Below are positions 1 to 7,163 of a stretch of 10,904 nt of DNA, in pieces. Origin of the DNA: WLJO01 sp046597895 (lineage in GTDB: Bacteria; Actinomycetota; Acidimicrobiia; Acidimicrobiales; Ilumatobacteraceae); contig JBKJJS010000397.1 in the NCBI GenBank assembly GCA_046597895.1, forward strand, positions 1 to 10,904. Reading direction: 5' to 3'. A model generated the notes under the pieces. That model saw nothing but the letters and a program-made list of their open reading frames with translations. It was not told the DNA's origin and searched no databases. The translations under genes were made by a program, and so were the position numbers. Numbering within the stretch: the first letter of the stretch is position 1; every line of letters begins with the position of its first letter.

Positions 1-637
1 CCTCGGCCGTGAGAAGGTGGGCGATCGCCCGGACCTCGTCCGCCACGGAGATCCAACTCTGCCATTGCCGCCCGTTGCCGAACCGTCCGCCCACGCCGAG
101 CCGGAAAAGGGGGAGCAGTTTCTTCAGTGCCCCGCCCGCTCGGGACAGCACGATGCCCGTGCGGAGGTGCACGACTCGCACACCCGCCGCGCCGGCGGGG
201 GCTGTGGCCGCTTCCCATTCCTGGCAGAGCTCGGCGAGGAAGCCGGTGCCTGCCTCGCTCGACTCGTCGAGCGCTTCGTCGCCCCGGTCGCCGTAGAACC
301 CGATGGCAGAACCCGACAGCAGGACGCCGGGGCGGCGGTCGAGGCTAGCAATTGTCCGGGCGACAAGCGCGGTGCTGTCGATGCGGCTGTCCCTGATGGT
401 CTTGCGGTACGACTCGGTCCAGCGATGGTCGCCGATGCCGGCGCCGGCGAGGTGTACGACCGCGTCGACACGGTCGAGGGCAGCAGGATCGAGCAAGCCG
501 GCGGAGGGATCCCACGGGTGGTCTCCGGCCCCTGGACGCGAGCGGACGAGCCGCGTGACGGTGTGCCCGGTGCTCCGCAGGTGGCTCACCAACGCCGTTC
601 CGATGAGGCCGGAAGCCCCGGTGACCATGACATGCAT
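1..637 (-). CDS. TIGR01777-family SDR epimerase-like protein (3' end missing)
   Basis: The minus strand is open from an ATG at 637 to the window edge, giving 212 residues with no stop. The N-terminus is a Rossmann nucleotide-binding motif, TGASGLIG at residues 6-13. A typical SDR VVHLAGAGIGDHRW stretch follows near residues 60-73, then SGSAIGFYGDRGDE at 108-121, the SA-x-G-[YF]-YG signature of the TIGR01777 (SDR39U1, YfcH-like) group. RTGIVLS, GGRFGNGRQW and SWISVADEVRAI are also family hallmarks. Members are about 300 residues, so roughly the last 90, including the DUF1731 region, lie off the left edge. The enzymatic reaction of this family is not established; NAD(P) binding is inferred from the motif. 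In mycobacteria a homologue sits between dlaT and lipB, hinting at a lipoate link. It is divergent from the 638-aa membrane protein across 86 bp. An in-frame TTG at 652 is a less likely alternative start. Confidence 0.9.
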   Translation of the reverse strand, partial: MHVMVTGASGLIGTALVSHLRSTGHTVTRLVRSRPGAGDHPWDPSAGLLDPAALDRVDAVVHLAGAGIGDHRWTESYRKTIRDSRIDSTALVARTIASLDRRPGVLLSGSAIGFYGDRGDEALDESSEAGTGFLAELCQEWEAATAPAGAAGVRVVHLRTGIVLSRAGGALKKLLPLFRLGVGGRFGNGRQWQSWISVADEVRAIAHLLTAE

Positions 638-689
638 GTCGTCATTCAATCGGTGCGCATGGTGACTGCGGCGGTTCAGACTCGACCGA

Positions 690-695
690 TACGCT
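690..695 (+). promoter_or_regulatory. candidate -10 box for the 638-aa membrane protein
   Basis: TACGCT fits the actinobacterial TANNNT -10 pattern and is the same hexamer found upstream of lpd. It lies 28 nt before the ATG at 724, which would leave a leader of about 20 nt carrying the purine-rich ribosome site GAGAGGGA at 712-719. I see no convincing -35 hexamer at the usual distance, so this is weak. Confidence 0.3.
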
Positions 696-723
696 GCGGC
701 GAGATAGCCATGAGAGGGATGCG

Positions 724-2640
724 ATGAGCAACGACGACGGACAGGATGGCCTCGAACCGCGATGGGTTCTCGGTGACGGCGTCTCTGGTGGCCCGGAAGT
801 GCACGAACCGCCAGCGGGAGTACTTCCGCCGCCTCCGGTCGAACCGCCGTTTCCAGGTTCGGACGATGCGCTGCCCCCGCCTCCCCTCGGTCCGCCGGCC
901 CAGGCCCCGATCCAAGTCTCCAGCGCGCCCTCGTACGTGGCGGATCCTGAGAAGAAGCGGAGCAAAGGAAAACTGATTGCCCTGGTTGCCGGGGGTGTCG
1001 CTCTGCTCGGTGCGGGCACGATCGGTGTCGCCGCACTGATGGGCGGCGGCTCCGACGGCGGCGCCGCCAACCCCGAGGAGGCCATCGAGAAACTCTTCGC
1101 TGCCGCAAATGATCAGGACGTTCTTGGTGTCCTCGACATGGTTCTGCCATCCGAGCGGAGTGCATTCGGCGATCCACTCGTGGACATGTTCGCCGAGGCC
1201 AAGCGGCTGGAGGTGTTGTCGACAGACGCTGACCTCGCGGCGGTCGAGGGCCTCAACGTCGAGTTCAAAGTGACAACCGGAACGCCGCAAGAGGTCGCCG
1301 ACGACATCACGATCGTGCGCGTCAAGGGGTCGGCGTCGGCCGCAGTGGACCTTCAGGCGCTCCCTATTGGCAAGCTGTTGATCGATCATGGCGTCGATGT
1401 GAGCAACAGCGACAATCCTGACCGATCCAAGGAAACGCTCGAAGCCAACGTCGCCACGGTGAAGCGCGGCGGTCGCTGGTACGTGAGCCTCGGCTACTCG
1501 GTCGCCGAGAACATTCGTCAGCGCCTGGAGGAGGACTGGCCGACCCCTGCCGAAGGAGTCCAGGCCAAGGGATACGACGATCCGGAGGCTGCGGTCACTG
1601 CGATGCTCGAGGCGTTCGAGAACACGTCGCTCGAGGACGTGATTGCCGGAATCAACCCCAATGAGGCCGAAGTGCTCCAACGGGTCGCCCGGTGGTTCCT
1701 TGCCGATGCCCAGGACGCGATCGACAACGCGGTGCGCGACGCCGAGTTCAAGTTGACGTTCGTCGATTCAGTGCTGACTGCGACCAAGGACGGGGATCGG
1801 GCCACGGTGCGGGTCGGCGAAATGGGAGTCGATGTCCAGTTCGGCGGTGGTCGCATTCACTACGAGGGCGGATGTATCACGATCACTCCGCCTGAAGGTG
1901 AGTCGACGAAGCAATGCTTGACTTCGGCGGGGACGGTTGACCCCGCACTTGCAGACCAATTCGGTCTCGGCGACCTGGCCGACGACCTCGCGAAGGTGAG
2001 CGAGGACCTGGGCAAGGCGCTCTCGGGCATGGACGACCTCGGCATCGTGGTCGATCGGGTCGACGGGAAGTGGTATGTGAGCCCGCTCGGGACGGGGTTC
2101 GAATTCATTCTTGACCTCATGCGGGCGCTCGATCGTCAAGAGATTGACCAGCTCATCGACGATGTCGAGGGTGTGGTCGACGGGATCGACGACGGTTTCT
2201 CGGATGCGTTCAGCGACTCGTTCAGCGACTCGTTCAGCGATGGTTTCTCCGACTCGGAAGCCTCGTCAGGCGTGTTCGCCTGCGAGTCGAGTGGTGACTT
2301 CGACATCGCCCTGAAATGTGTCACCGACGGCGTAGCCTCCGGCGAGATCCCAAGGGAACTCGTGAGCGGTATCTACCTGGTTCCAGAGTGTGGCTGGCGC
2401 GGCTTGCGGTTCACCCCGAGCCTCGACTACCCCAACCTCAGTTCGCTTCCGGATGCCGACTACGTCCAGAAGGCCACCGCGGCGGCTGCCTGCTTCGATG
2501 GCAAGATCGCCGGCGGGGTCATCACCGAGGCCCAGCGACCGTTCGAGCTCATCAAGGTGGAGTGCCTCCTCGGCAAGAACCCCTCCAACATGAGCCCCCA
2601 GGAAGCCAGCGACTACTTCTCCTGCCAGCTCCCGGGGTGA
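724..2640 (+). CDS. unrecognised single-pass membrane protein with duplicated extracytoplasmic modules and Cys-rich C-terminus
   Basis: This 638-aa protein is not one I recognise. Residues 1-75 are acidic and Pro-rich (PPPP runs near 35-38 and 51-54). KKRSKGK at 77-83 precedes one hydrophobic span, about 84-107. By the positive-inside rule the N-terminus is cytoplasmic and residues 108-638 are outside. Two related modules follow. The first opens with NPEEAIEKLF (116-125) and closes with GGRWYVSLG (249-257). The second opens with DPEAAVTAML (286-295) and closes with DGKWYVSPLG (447-456). Their layout resembles NTF2-like or DUF4878-type folds, which is inference only. Module two adds C384 and C398. 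A linker of FSD repeats (492-511) leads to a C-terminal domain with six cysteines (520, 532, 556, 590, 614, 634), probably disulfide-bonded. The start is supported by GAGAGGGA 4 nt upstream. The stop lies 10 bp from the convergent transporter gene. A sensory, cell-wall or adhesion role is possible but unproven. Confidence 0.85.
   Translation: MSNDDGQDGLEPRWVLGDGVSGGPEVHEPPAGVLPPPPVEPPFPGSDDALPPPPLGPPAQAPIQVSSAPSYVADPEKKRSKGKLIALVAGGVALLGAGTIGVAALMGGGSDGGAANPEEAIEKLFAAANDQDVLGVLDMVLPSERSAFGDPLVDMFAEAKRLEVLSTDADLAAVEGLNVEFKVTTGTPQEVADDITIVRVKGSASAAVDLQALPIGKLLIDHGVDVSNSDNPDRSKETLEANVATVKRGGRWYVSLGYSVAENIRQRLEEDWPTPAEGVQAKGYDDPEAAVTAMLEAFENTSLEDVIAGINPNEAEVLQRVARWFLADAQDAIDNAVRDAEFKLTFVDSVLTATKDGDRATVRVGEMGVDVQFGGGRIHYEGGCITITPPEGESTKQCLTSAGTVDPALADQFGLGDLADDLAKVSEDLGKALSGMDDLGIVVDRVDGKWYVSPLGTGFEFILDLMRALDRQEIDQLIDDVEGVVDGIDDGFSDAFSDSFSDSFSDGFSDSEASSGVFACESSGDFDIALKCVTDGVASGEIPRELVSGIYLVPECGWRGLRFTPSLDYPNLSSLPDADYVQKATAAAACFDGKIAGGVITEAQRPFELIKVECLLGKNPSNMSPQEASDYFSCQLPG
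2197..2256 (+). repeat. in-frame FSD[ASG] tetrapeptide repeats
   Basis: Five consecutive four-residue units, FSDA, FSDS, FSDS, FSDG and FSDS, occupy residues 492-511 of the membrane protein. At the DNA level the 12-nt unit ttcagcgactcg occurs exactly at 2209-2220 and 2221-2232, then partly to 2240. The outer units use different codons (ttctcg, ttctcc). The array is preceded by an acidic stretch (residues 472-490) and joins the second module to the Cys-rich domain, so it is probably a flexible linker prone to copy-number change. Confidence 0.85.
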
Positions 2641-2650
2641 GTAACGGCGC

Positions 2651-4501
2651 TCAGTCGACGAGCACCGGCACCGACACCACGACGGTATTCGGCCGGTAGA
2701 GCAGCCTTGCCTTGATGGCGAAGGCCGACTGGTTGTGGAGCCACTGCGTCTTCCACGACGTCACGAACTCCGGGATCACGACCGTGAGGATCTCGTCGGG
2801 TGACTCCGCGTCGAGTTCATCGAGGTAGGTGAGGATCGGCTGGGTCAGCAGCCGGTATGGCGACGAGATCGTGTGGAGCTCGACAGGAAGGTTGAACGCC
2901 GCCCAGTCCTCGGTGACCTGCGCCTGCTCCTCCGGGTCGCCCACCACGGAGACGGCGATGAGACGGTCCGGCGACAACGACCTCGCGTAGTGGACGGCAT
3001 CGATCACGCCCTTGTTGACGCTGCCGACGAGCACCACTACGAGGTGGGTGTGCCGGGGCGGGCGGTAGCCGGGTTGAATGGCGACCGACGCTCGCACGCG
3101 CCGGTAGTGCTTGCCGACCGCCAGGAAGCCGACGACCAGCAATGGGATCACCACCGCCGGGATCCACGCCCCCTCGGTGAACTTGGATACCACGACGACG
3201 ACGGCGACGATACCGGTGGTGAACGAGCCGATGCCGTTGATGACCGCTGACCCTCGCCAGTTCTTCTGACGATGCCGGAAGTGGTGCACGACCATTCCCG
3301 CCTGGGACAGCGTGAAGCCCGTGAACACCCCGAACGCGTACAGCGGGATGAGCGCGGAGATGTTGCCCTTGAAGGCGACGATCAGCGCGCTGGCGACCAC
3401 GGCAAGGACGATGACCCCGTTCGAGAACACCAGGCGGTCGCCCCGATTCCGGAACTGCCGTGGAATGAAACCGTCGTTGGCGATGATCGACGAGAGCCGC
3501 GGGAAGTCGGCGTAGGCGGTGTTGGCGGCGAGGATGAGGATGGCGAACGTCGAGATCTGCATGACCCAGAACAGCACGTTCTTCCCGCCGAACACGTGCT
3601 CCGCCATCAGCGCGATGCCCGTCGGATCCTCGTCGCCGCGGTATGGATACAACTTGGAAGCCAGGACGGAGATGCCGATGAAGCACGTCCCGAGGATGGT
3701 TCCCATCCAGAGCAGCGTGACGGAAGCGTTTCTGCTCTCGGGCTTCTGGAACGCCGGTACTCCGTTGGAGACTGCCTCGACACCAGAGAGGGCCACGGCA
3801 CCCGAGGAGAACGCCCGCAACAGCAGCATGAGACCGAGCGCCGATGTCTCCTTGGAGTGCTGGATCGCCTCTTCCGAGAGCATCCGTTCCGGGATGGCGC
3901 CGAGGTCACGGAAGTACACCCTGTAGAGGCCCGTGCCGATGAGGATCAACAGCATGACGACGTAGATGTAGGTCGGCGGCGCAAAGAATGCGCCCGATTC
4001 CTTGACGCCGCGCAGGTTTCCGAGCGTCATGACCAGGACACAGAAGAGACACAGCGGAACGGCCCAGGAGGAACTCAGGTTGGTGGCCGAGCGAATGGCG
4101 AGCACGCCGCCCGCGACGGACACCGAGACCGTGAGGATGTAATCCGTCAGCAGCGATGCCCCGGCCACCAGCGACGGCACCTTGCCGAGATTCTCCCGGC
4201 TGACGATGTAGCTGCCACCCCCGCTGGGATAGGCATACAGCGTCTGGCGGTAGCTCAAGACGACGATCGTGAGTAGCACCGCTACCACGATGGCGATCGG
4301 CACCAGCTTCGTGAATGCCAGTGCCCCGATGCCGGCTTGAGCAAGAAGGACGACGAGGATCTCGTCGGTGGCGTAGGCAGTGGAGGAGATGGCGTCGCTG
4401 GCGAAGACGGGCAGCGCCACCTTCTTGCTCAGGCGCTGGTGGCCCTCGTCGGCGGTGGAGATCGGCTTACCGATGAAGAGCCGCTTCAGGGTGGCGTACA
4501 T
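2651..4501 (-). CDS. kimA: KimA-type APC-superfamily potassium transporter, copy 2
   Basis: This 616-aa protein aligns end to end with the Bacillus subtilis K+/H+ symporter KimA (YdaO, about 607 aa), recalled from memory. It has a 12-helix APC core followed by a cytosolic alpha/beta domain from about residue 475. Residues reported to bind K+ in KimA have counterparts: D36, Y43, D120, Y121, E242 and Y388. S239 stands where KimA has Thr. Family blocks include YPSGGGSYIVSRENLG (90-105), AFSSGAVALSGVEAVSNGVP (230-249) and RGDRLVFSNG. The C-terminal HNQSAFAIKARLLYRPN also matches KimA, in which the cytosolic domain mediates dimer contacts and c-di-AMP inhibition. The ATG at 4501 gives the same N-terminus as KimA (M-Y-x-x-[IL]-KR). 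It lies 46 bp downstream of its paralogue and is likely cotranscribed with it. Substrate assignment rests on homology; older annotation would say amino-acid permease. Confidence 0.9.
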   Translation of the reverse strand: MYATLKRLFIGKPISTADEGHQRLSKKVALPVFASDAISSTAYATDEILVVLLAQAGIGALAFTKLVPIAIVVAVLLTIVVLSYRQTLYAYPSGGGSYIVSRENLGKVPSLVAGASLLTDYILTVSVSVAGGVLAIRSATNLSSSWAVPLCLFCVLVMTLGNLRGVKESGAFFAPPTYIYVVMLLILIGTGLYRVYFRDLGAIPERMLSEEAIQHSKETSALGLMLLLRAFSSGAVALSGVEAVSNGVPAFQKPESRNASVTLLWMGTILGTCFIGISVLASKLYPYRGDEDPTGIALMAEHVFGGKNVLFWVMQISTFAILILAANTAYADFPRLSSIIANDGFIPRQFRNRGDRLVFSNGVIVLAVVASALIVAFKGNISALIPLYAFGVFTGFTLSQAGMVVHHFRHRQKNWRGSAVINGIGSFTTGIVAVVVVVSKFTEGAWIPAVVIPLLVVGFLAVGKHYRRVRASVAIQPGYRPPRHTHLVVVLVGSVNKGVIDAVHYARSLSPDRLIAVSVVGDPEEQAQVTEDWAAFNLPVELHTISSPYRLLTQPILTYLDELDAESPDEILTVVIPEFVTSWKTQWLHNQSAFAIKARLLYRPNTVVVSVPVLVD

Positions 4502-4547
4502 AGACGGCCGATCACCATAGGGCGTCGCGGCAGTGGAAGGCGTGTTC

Positions 4548-6407
4548 TCAGTTCACGACGACCGGGACTGATGTCACGATCGTGTTCGGTCGGAACAGCA
4601 GTCGGGTCTTCAGGGCAAGAGCGCTCTGGTTGTGGAGCAGTTGCGTGTACCACTTCTTTACGACGAACTCCGGAATGATCACGGTAATCAGGTCGTCCGG
4701 TGACTCGGCATCGAGTTCGTCGAGGAACCTGAGGACCGGTCGGGTGAGGTTGCGGTAGGGCGAGTAGACGAGTTCCAGCGGGAACGGAATGTCGTGTTCG
4801 GCCCACGCTTTCGTGACCTTCTCCCGGTCCGTGTCCTCGTAGATCACGCTCAAACCCATGATCCGGTCCGGCGCCAGCGACCGGGCGTACTGAATGGCCT
4901 CGAGGGCGCCACGGTTCACGCTGCCGACGAGCACAACCATGGTGTGGGTCCGCCGCTTCGCCTTCCATCCGAACGGGACGGCGACATCTGCGCTGACCCG
5001 CCGGTAGTGCGTGCCGATCGCCCTGAACAGGAGCACGATCAACGGGATCACGACCGCCGGAACCCAGGCACCGCCGGTGAACTTGGAGACCAGGACGACG
5101 AGGAGCACGATCCCGGTGGCAATTGCCCCGGTGAGGTTCGTGATCATGCGTCGCCGCCATCCATCGGTGCGGTGGCGACGCTGGTAGACGACCATGCCGG
5201 CTTGGCTCATCGTGAAGCCCGTGAATACACCAACGGCGTACAGCGGGATCAGTGCCGTCGTCGTCCCTCCGAAGACGATCAGCAGAAGTCCCGCCATCGC
5301 GCCCAGGACGACGACGCCGTTCGAGAACACCAGGCGGTCGCCACGGTTGGCGAACTGGTGGGGTAGGAACTCGTCGCGGGCGATGATCGACGACAACCGC
5401 GGGAAGTCGGCGTACGCCGTGTTGGCGGCCAGGATCAGGATGGCGAACGTGGCGAACTGGAAGATGAAGTAGAGCGCTCCCCGACCGAAGACGTGCTCAC
5501 CGAGCTTGGACAGGAGCGTGTCTCCATGTTCCTCGGGAATCGGCATCAGCCGACTGGCCAGCAAGGAGAGTCCGAGGAAGGACGTGCCGAGTATCACGGC
5601 CATCATGACGAGCACGCTCGACGCGTTCCGGCTCTCCGGCTTCTTGAACGCTGGAACTCCATCAGCCACGGCCTCGACACCGGTGAGGGCCACCGCGCCG
5701 GACGAGAAGGCCTTCAGGATCAAGAACAACCCAAGCCCACTTCCGCCGCCCGGGGCGAGTTCGTCGAGAGCGGGCGTGTCAAGGGGGATCGCCTCAAGGT
5801 TCCCGGTGAAATAGCGAACGAGTCCAACGCCGATGAGCAGGTAGAGCATCGTCACGTAGATGTACGTCGGCGGGGCGAAGATGGCGCCCGACTCCTTCAG
5901 GCCGCGCAAGTTGGCCATCGTCATCAACGCCACGAAGCCGAGGCACATCCAGACCCGGTAGTCCTGCAGGTCCGGGAAGGCCGCGATGATCGCCGCCACG
6001 CCGGCCGACACGGACACCGCCACCGTGAGCACATAGTCCACGAGGATCGATGCGCCGGCGACGAGAGATGGCAGTGGCCCGAGGTTCTCCCTGGACACGA
6101 TGTACGTTCCGCCGCCGCCCGGATAGGCCTTGATGGTCTGGCGGTAGCTGCTGATGACGATGGCGAGGAGCAGGCACACGACGAGCGACAGCGGAATGAG
6201 CTTGTGGTAGGCGCCGAGGGCCGCCGCCGGGACCAGGATGATCAGGATCTCCTGGGTGGCGTACGCGGTGGAGGAGATCGCGTCGCTGGCGAAGACCGGC
6301 AACGCGATCTTTTTTGGCAGTCGGGTGTGCATCTCCTCGGACGTCGCGATGGGGCGTCCGACCACGAGCCGCTTCATTGTTGCCAACACGATGCGTGACT
6401 CTGACAT
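4548..6407 (-). CDS. kimA: KimA-type APC-superfamily potassium transporter, copy 1
   Basis: This is a 619-aa paralogue of the downstream gene, with the same 12-helix APC core and C-terminal cytosolic domain (about 480-619). The presumed K+-site residues are D42, Y49, D124, Y125, T242, E245 and Y390, a full match to KimA as I recall it, including the Thr that is Ser in the neighbour. Other landmarks are AYPGGGGTYIVSRENLG (94-110), KAFSSGAVALTGVEAV (232-247) and LLHNQSALALKTRLLFRPN near the end. A 23-residue block in the middle of the core, residues 321-343, is identical in the two copies. I chose the ATG at 6407 because it gives the usual short tail before MKRLVVGRP. The frame stays open to a GTG at 6479, which would add 24 residues with no family counterpart and run into the trkA ribosome site. 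A GTG at 6389 is another possibility. The gene diverges from the RCK pair. Confidence 0.9.
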   Translation of the reverse strand: MSESRIVLATMKRLVVGRPIATSEEMHTRLPKKIALPVFASDAISSTAYATQEILIILVPAAALGAYHKLIPLSLVVCLLLAIVISSYRQTIKAYPGGGGTYIVSRENLGPLPSLVAGASILVDYVLTVAVSVSAGVAAIIAAFPDLQDYRVWMCLGFVALMTMANLRGLKESGAIFAPPTYIYVTMLYLLIGVGLVRYFTGNLEAIPLDTPALDELAPGGGSGLGLFLILKAFSSGAVALTGVEAVADGVPAFKKPESRNASSVLVMMAVILGTSFLGLSLLASRLMPIPEEHGDTLLSKLGEHVFGRGALYFIFQFATFAILILAANTAYADFPRLSSIIARDEFLPHQFANRGDRLVFSNGVVVLGAMAGLLLIVFGGTTTALIPLYAVGVFTGFTMSQAGMVVYQRRHRTDGWRRRMITNLTGAIATGIVLLVVLVSKFTGGAWVPAVVIPLIVLLFRAIGTHYRRVSADVAVPFGWKAKRRTHTMVVLVGSVNRGALEAIQYARSLAPDRIMGLSVIYEDTDREKVTKAWAEHDIPFPLELVYSPYRNLTRPVLRFLDELDAESPDDLITVIIPEFVVKKWYTQLLHNQSALALKTRLLFRPNTIVTSVPVVVN

Positions 6408-6463
6408 ACCTGCCGGGCCTAGGATGCTGCGTCGGTCCGGTACGTGATGCGCCGGCGTCGAGA

Positions 6464-6469
6464 TGTCAA
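6464..6469 (-). promoter_or_regulatory. candidate -35 hexamer for the kimA pair
   Basis: Read on the minus strand, this is a perfect TTGACA, 56 nt upstream of the kimA copy 1 ATG at 6407. At 17-nt spacing (6441-6446) the sequence is CACGTA, a poor -10, so the assignment is tentative. The hexamer overlaps the opposite-strand ribosome-binding site of the first trkA gene. No c-di-AMP (ydaO-type) riboswitch can fit in the short leader. Confidence 0.25.
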
Positions 6470-6473
6470 GGAG
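6468..6473 (+). promoter_or_regulatory. ribosome-binding site of the first trkA gene
   Basis: AAGGAG lies 8 nt before the GTG at 6482. It settles the start: the reading frame is open further upstream to 6314, inside the opposite-strand transporter, but only the GTG gives the correct RCK N-terminus (MHVVVVGCGRVG). Confidence 0.85.
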
Positions 6474-6481
6474 TTCCACAC

Positions 6482-7162
6482 GTGCATGTCGTGGTCGTCG
6501 GGTGCGGGCGGGTCGGTTCGTCGCTGGCGTTGAGCCTCACGGAATCTGGTCATTCGGTTGCCGTCATCGATAAGAAGTCCGAAGCGTTCAGCCGACTGGG
6601 AACCGGGTTCGCCGGCCAGACCGTCGTCGGCATCGGATTCGACCGTGATCGGCTCATCGAGGCCGGTATCGAGCGGGCCGAGGCGCTCGCCTCCGTGACG
6701 AGTGGCGACAATTCCAACATCCTCATCGCCCGGGTGGCCCGCGAGACGTTCGGGATCGAGCGGGTTGTTGCCCGCATCTACGACCAGCGTCGCGCCGCGA
6801 TCTACGAGCGACTCGGCATCGCCACGGTGGCCACGGTGGCATGGACGACCGAACGCGTTCTACGCCGGATCGTGCCGGACAGGCCATCCGTCGAATGGGT
6901 GGATCCCAGCGCCCGGGTCTCACTCGTAGAACGGTCGGTCGGTGTCCGTTGGGCCGGGCACCGCGTGGACGAACTCGAGGCGGGCGGGGGACTTCGGGTC
7001 GTGGCATTGAGCCGCCTCGGAGTGGCTCAGGTCCCGGCAGGTGGTCTCATCGTGCAGGATGGCGACATTGTGTATCTCGCCGTCAGCGGCGACACACTTG
7101 AGGGTCTGGACACGCTCTTGGTCGGACCGGCCGCAGCGGGACATGGCAAGGGGAGTCACTGA
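6482..7162 (+). CDS. trkA: TrkA/RCK family potassium uptake regulatory protein (first copy, CeoB-like)
   Basis: This 226-aa cytosolic protein has one RCK_N Rossmann domain (about 1-120) and one RCK_C domain (about 140-215), the single-unit layout of KtrA and mycobacterial CeoB/CeoC and not the double-unit E. coli TrkA. The dinucleotide motif G7-C-G9-R-V-G12 is intact. D30 ends the second strand (VIDKK), which favours NAD(H) over NADP(H). TSGDNSN at 73-79 matches the RCK TGDDxxN loop. Such proteins form ring assemblies that gate K+ channel-like subunits in response to NADH/NAD+, ATP/ADP or c-di-AMP. No TrkH/KtrB partner is encoded here. It is followed 1 bp after its stop by the second trkA gene, so the two are surely cotranscribed, and it diverges from the kimA pair across 74 bp. 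Confidence 0.93.
   Translation: MHVVVVGCGRVGSSLALSLTESGHSVAVIDKKSEAFSRLGTGFAGQTVVGIGFDRDRLIEAGIERAEALASVTSGDNSNILIARVARETFGIERVVARIYDQRRAAIYERLGIATVATVAWTTERVLRRIVPDRPSVEWVDPSARVSLVERSVGVRWAGHRVDELEAGGGLRVVALSRLGVAQVPAGGLIVQDGDIVYLAVSGDTLEGLDTLLVGPAAAGHGKGSH
7148..7155 (+). promoter_or_regulatory. ribosome-binding site of the second trkA gene
   Basis: AAGGGGAG lies within the last codons of the first trkA gene, 8 nt before the ATG at 7164. It fixes that start against the in-frame upstream ATG at 7041 inside the preceding gene. Confidence 0.8.
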
Positions 7163-7163
7163 C

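Noticed and set aside
676..1680. Minus-strand open frame of 334 residues opposite the membrane protein
   Set aside because: It has a low-complexity Arg/His-rich translation, and the plus strand has a coherent membrane protein with signal, repeats and ribosome site.
2638..2653. Bidirectional terminator between the convergent stops at 2640 and 2651
   Set aside because: Only 10 bp separate the genes and no inverted repeat with a T tract is visible.
3272..4276. Long plus-strand open frame opposite kimA copy 2 (334 residues)
   Set aside because: The product is Arg/Asp/His-rich with no domain, and the opposite strand carries a full KimA homologue. A similar shadow frame occurs opposite copy 1 (5493-6398), as expected in high-GC codon-biased DNA.
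4548..6479. Extended kimA copy 1 starting at the GTG at 6479
   Set aside because: The extra 24 residues have no counterpart in the paralogue or KimA, and they would overlap the trkA ribosome site.
6408..6481. c-di-AMP (ydaO-type) riboswitch upstream of kimA
   Set aside because: The gap is 74 bp, much shorter than that riboswitch class, and I see none of its conserved folding pattern there or in the 46-bp gap before copy 2.
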